Of a stretch of 64,000 nucleotides of DNA, positions 63,245 to 64,000 are shown piece by piece; the first letter of the stretch is position 1; each line of letters starts with the position of its first letter. The stretch comes from Methanobacterium_D oryzae (GTDB taxonomy: Archaea; Methanobacteriota; Methanobacteria; Methanobacteriales; Methanobacteriaceae): the NCBI RefSeq assembly GCF_050433505.1, contig NZ_JBNPXC010000001.1:744001-808000 (forward strand), given 5' to 3'. A program made the position numbers and the translations under genes. Under the pieces are notes generated by a model. That model was given only the letters and a program-made list of their open reading frames with translations, did no database searches and had not been told where the DNA came from.

Positions 63245-64000
63245 TTATTTATTTATTATATCTGTCACTATAGAGTTAATTTCATCGCCCAATTCATTAT
63301 CCTTTATTTTATTCCACCATTTTGAGAAATTATGATTCTTTGTAAGTTCTATAATTTTTTCTAAATCTTTACTTTTATAACCTTCAGGCAAATAATCCTC
63401 TAATTCCCCTTCTTTCAAAATAAATATCCTTTTTGACCTTATATGGTTAATATATTCATATATTAATTTTTTTCCATTATCATCTATTGTATCACTGATT
63501 CTTCTATTCCTTGATTTGATGTATTCCCAAATTTCTGTTAATTTAGAAATGTTATTTTCATTAATAGCATCTTCTATTTTTTCTGCTAACCGTTTACCAT
63601 CTTTACTTGTCTTTTTATTAATCACTTCTTCTTCAATCTTCTTATAATTTGTTTTAAATATTTTTTTAATATTTTCATCGCCAATATCAGATAAATAATC
63701 TAAATCAGCTATTATGAAATTTTTAACTTTTATATTTTCAAGAAAGTCCCTATATTTTTGTAAATTACTTTTGCCTCCAACATCTAAGACTTCAATAACT
63801 TCATTATTTTCCGATTTGTTTTCAATCAGTTTCTCAAAAATTAGCCTGTCATGAATACCTTCGACTAAAACTACCTTATCAGCAAAAAACATTTTTTCAT
63901 TATTTTGAGAATTTATCATATGGAGTAAATCCTTAGCATTTGCAAATTTAGATTCATCGATTTCAACTTTATTACTTGAATTTTCATCCATATAAATCCT
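63245..64000 (-). CDS. OLD-type TOPRIM nuclease, C-terminal part, N-terminus beyond window
   Basis: The minus-strand frame is open from the right edge (no stop between 64000 and the ATG at 63991), so the gene probably starts outside the window. At least 248 residues are visible. The TOPRIM domain has MFFADKVVLVEGIHDRLIFEKL (catalytic Glu) and NFIIADLDYL (DxD), followed by a Lys/Glu-rich helical end with EGELEDYLPEGYK, typical of OLD-family ATPase-nucleases used in phage defence. The ABC ATPase half would precede it. Confidence 0.7.
   Translation of the reverse strand, partial: RIYMDENSSNKVEIDESKFANAKDLLHMINSQNNEKMFFADKVVLVEGIHDRLIFEKLIENKSENNEVIEVLDVGGKSNLQKYRDFLENIKVKNFIIADLDYLSDIGDENIKKIFKTNYKKIEEEVINKKTSKDGKRLAEKIEDAINENNISKLTEIWEYIKSRNRRISDTIDDNGKKLIYEYINHIRSKRIFILKEGELEDYLPEGYKSKDLEKIIELTKNHNFSKWWNKIKDNELGDEINSIVTDIINK

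Noticed and set aside
60280..64000. tRNA gene as integration site of the accessory region
   Set aside because: No tRNA-like sequence or long direct repeat was found by eye in this part; the attachment site may lie beyond the window.

Overview
This window is a stretch of an AT-rich archaeal chromosome, almost certainly from a hydrogenotrophic methanogen of the order Methanobacteriales (Methanobacterium-like). The evidence is the gene content: topoisomerase VI, aIF1A, TFE, Spt5, FtsZ and archaeal stalk proteins L10/L12; coenzyme M synthesis (ComA); a TfuA-type McrA thioamidation protein; a methanogenesis-marker-16 DUF39 ferredoxin; HypD; geranylgeranylglyceryl phosphate synthase (ether lipids); and a cluster of Mur-ligase homologues of the kind used for pseudomurein. 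Ribosome binding sites are strong (GGAGG or GGTGAT) and TTG starts are common. No tRNA, rRNA or CRISPR array was seen.

Layout. 1-4364 (minus): information-processing operon aIF1A, RIO1 kinase, KH protein, Top6B, Top6A (cut by the left edge). 4821-10860: moeA, a DUF1724-type regulator, cobalt-precorrin-6A reductase, a P-type cation ATPase and a UPF0146 protein. 10859-21009 (plus): rimI, carA, an unsplit carB, a small membrane protein, a secreted caspase-like protein with a CARDB domain, an amidohydrolase, two tandem universal stress proteins, and a four-CBS protein with an unknown partner. 21020-25037 (minus): LarE-like sulfurtransferase, TfuA, HD protein, TFE and a CofE-like ligase. 25137-28910: a methyltransferase broken by an in-frame TAA, then the operon comA / ABC ATPase / UreG-HypB-like GTPase / Fe-S protein. 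29087-37241 (plus): a stand-alone pyruvate-kinase C-domain protein, ftsZ, then secE-spt5-rpl11-rpl1-rplP0-rpl12 and alaS. 37361-44489: marker 16 protein, a THEP1-type NTPase broken by an in-frame TAG, a zinc-ribbon membrane protein, a radical SAM protein, TldD/PmbA, phosphoglycolate phosphatase and hypD. 45133-51357 (plus): a 928-residue double Mur ligase, a MurT-like Mur ligase, a VanW-like secreted protein and a nucleotidyltransferase, read here as a pseudomurein assembly cluster. 51409-58024: housekeeping and conserved unknowns (DUF169, GGGP synthase, L40e, Tsr3, a ChlI-ChlD type chelatase, DUF116). 58042-60280 (minus): a small regulated membrane-protein operon (two DUF2178 proteins, an XRE regulator, a CPBP protease) with a perfect 20-bp palindrome beside its TATA box. 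60462-64000: accessory region with a divergent tyrosine recombinase, a membrane protein and the TOPRIM end of an OLD-type nuclease cut by the right edge.

The most unusual signal is a pair of about 217-nt elements (37361-37576 and 42463-42680). Each sits directly before the start codon of a gene, begins and ends with GGAGG, and folds into the same nested architecture with compensatory base changes. The 3' outer stem includes the first two G of the Shine-Dalgarno sequence of the downstream gene. They look like copies of an undescribed repeat family that inserts into, and rebuilds, ribosome binding sites, and that may act as a cis-regulatory RNA.
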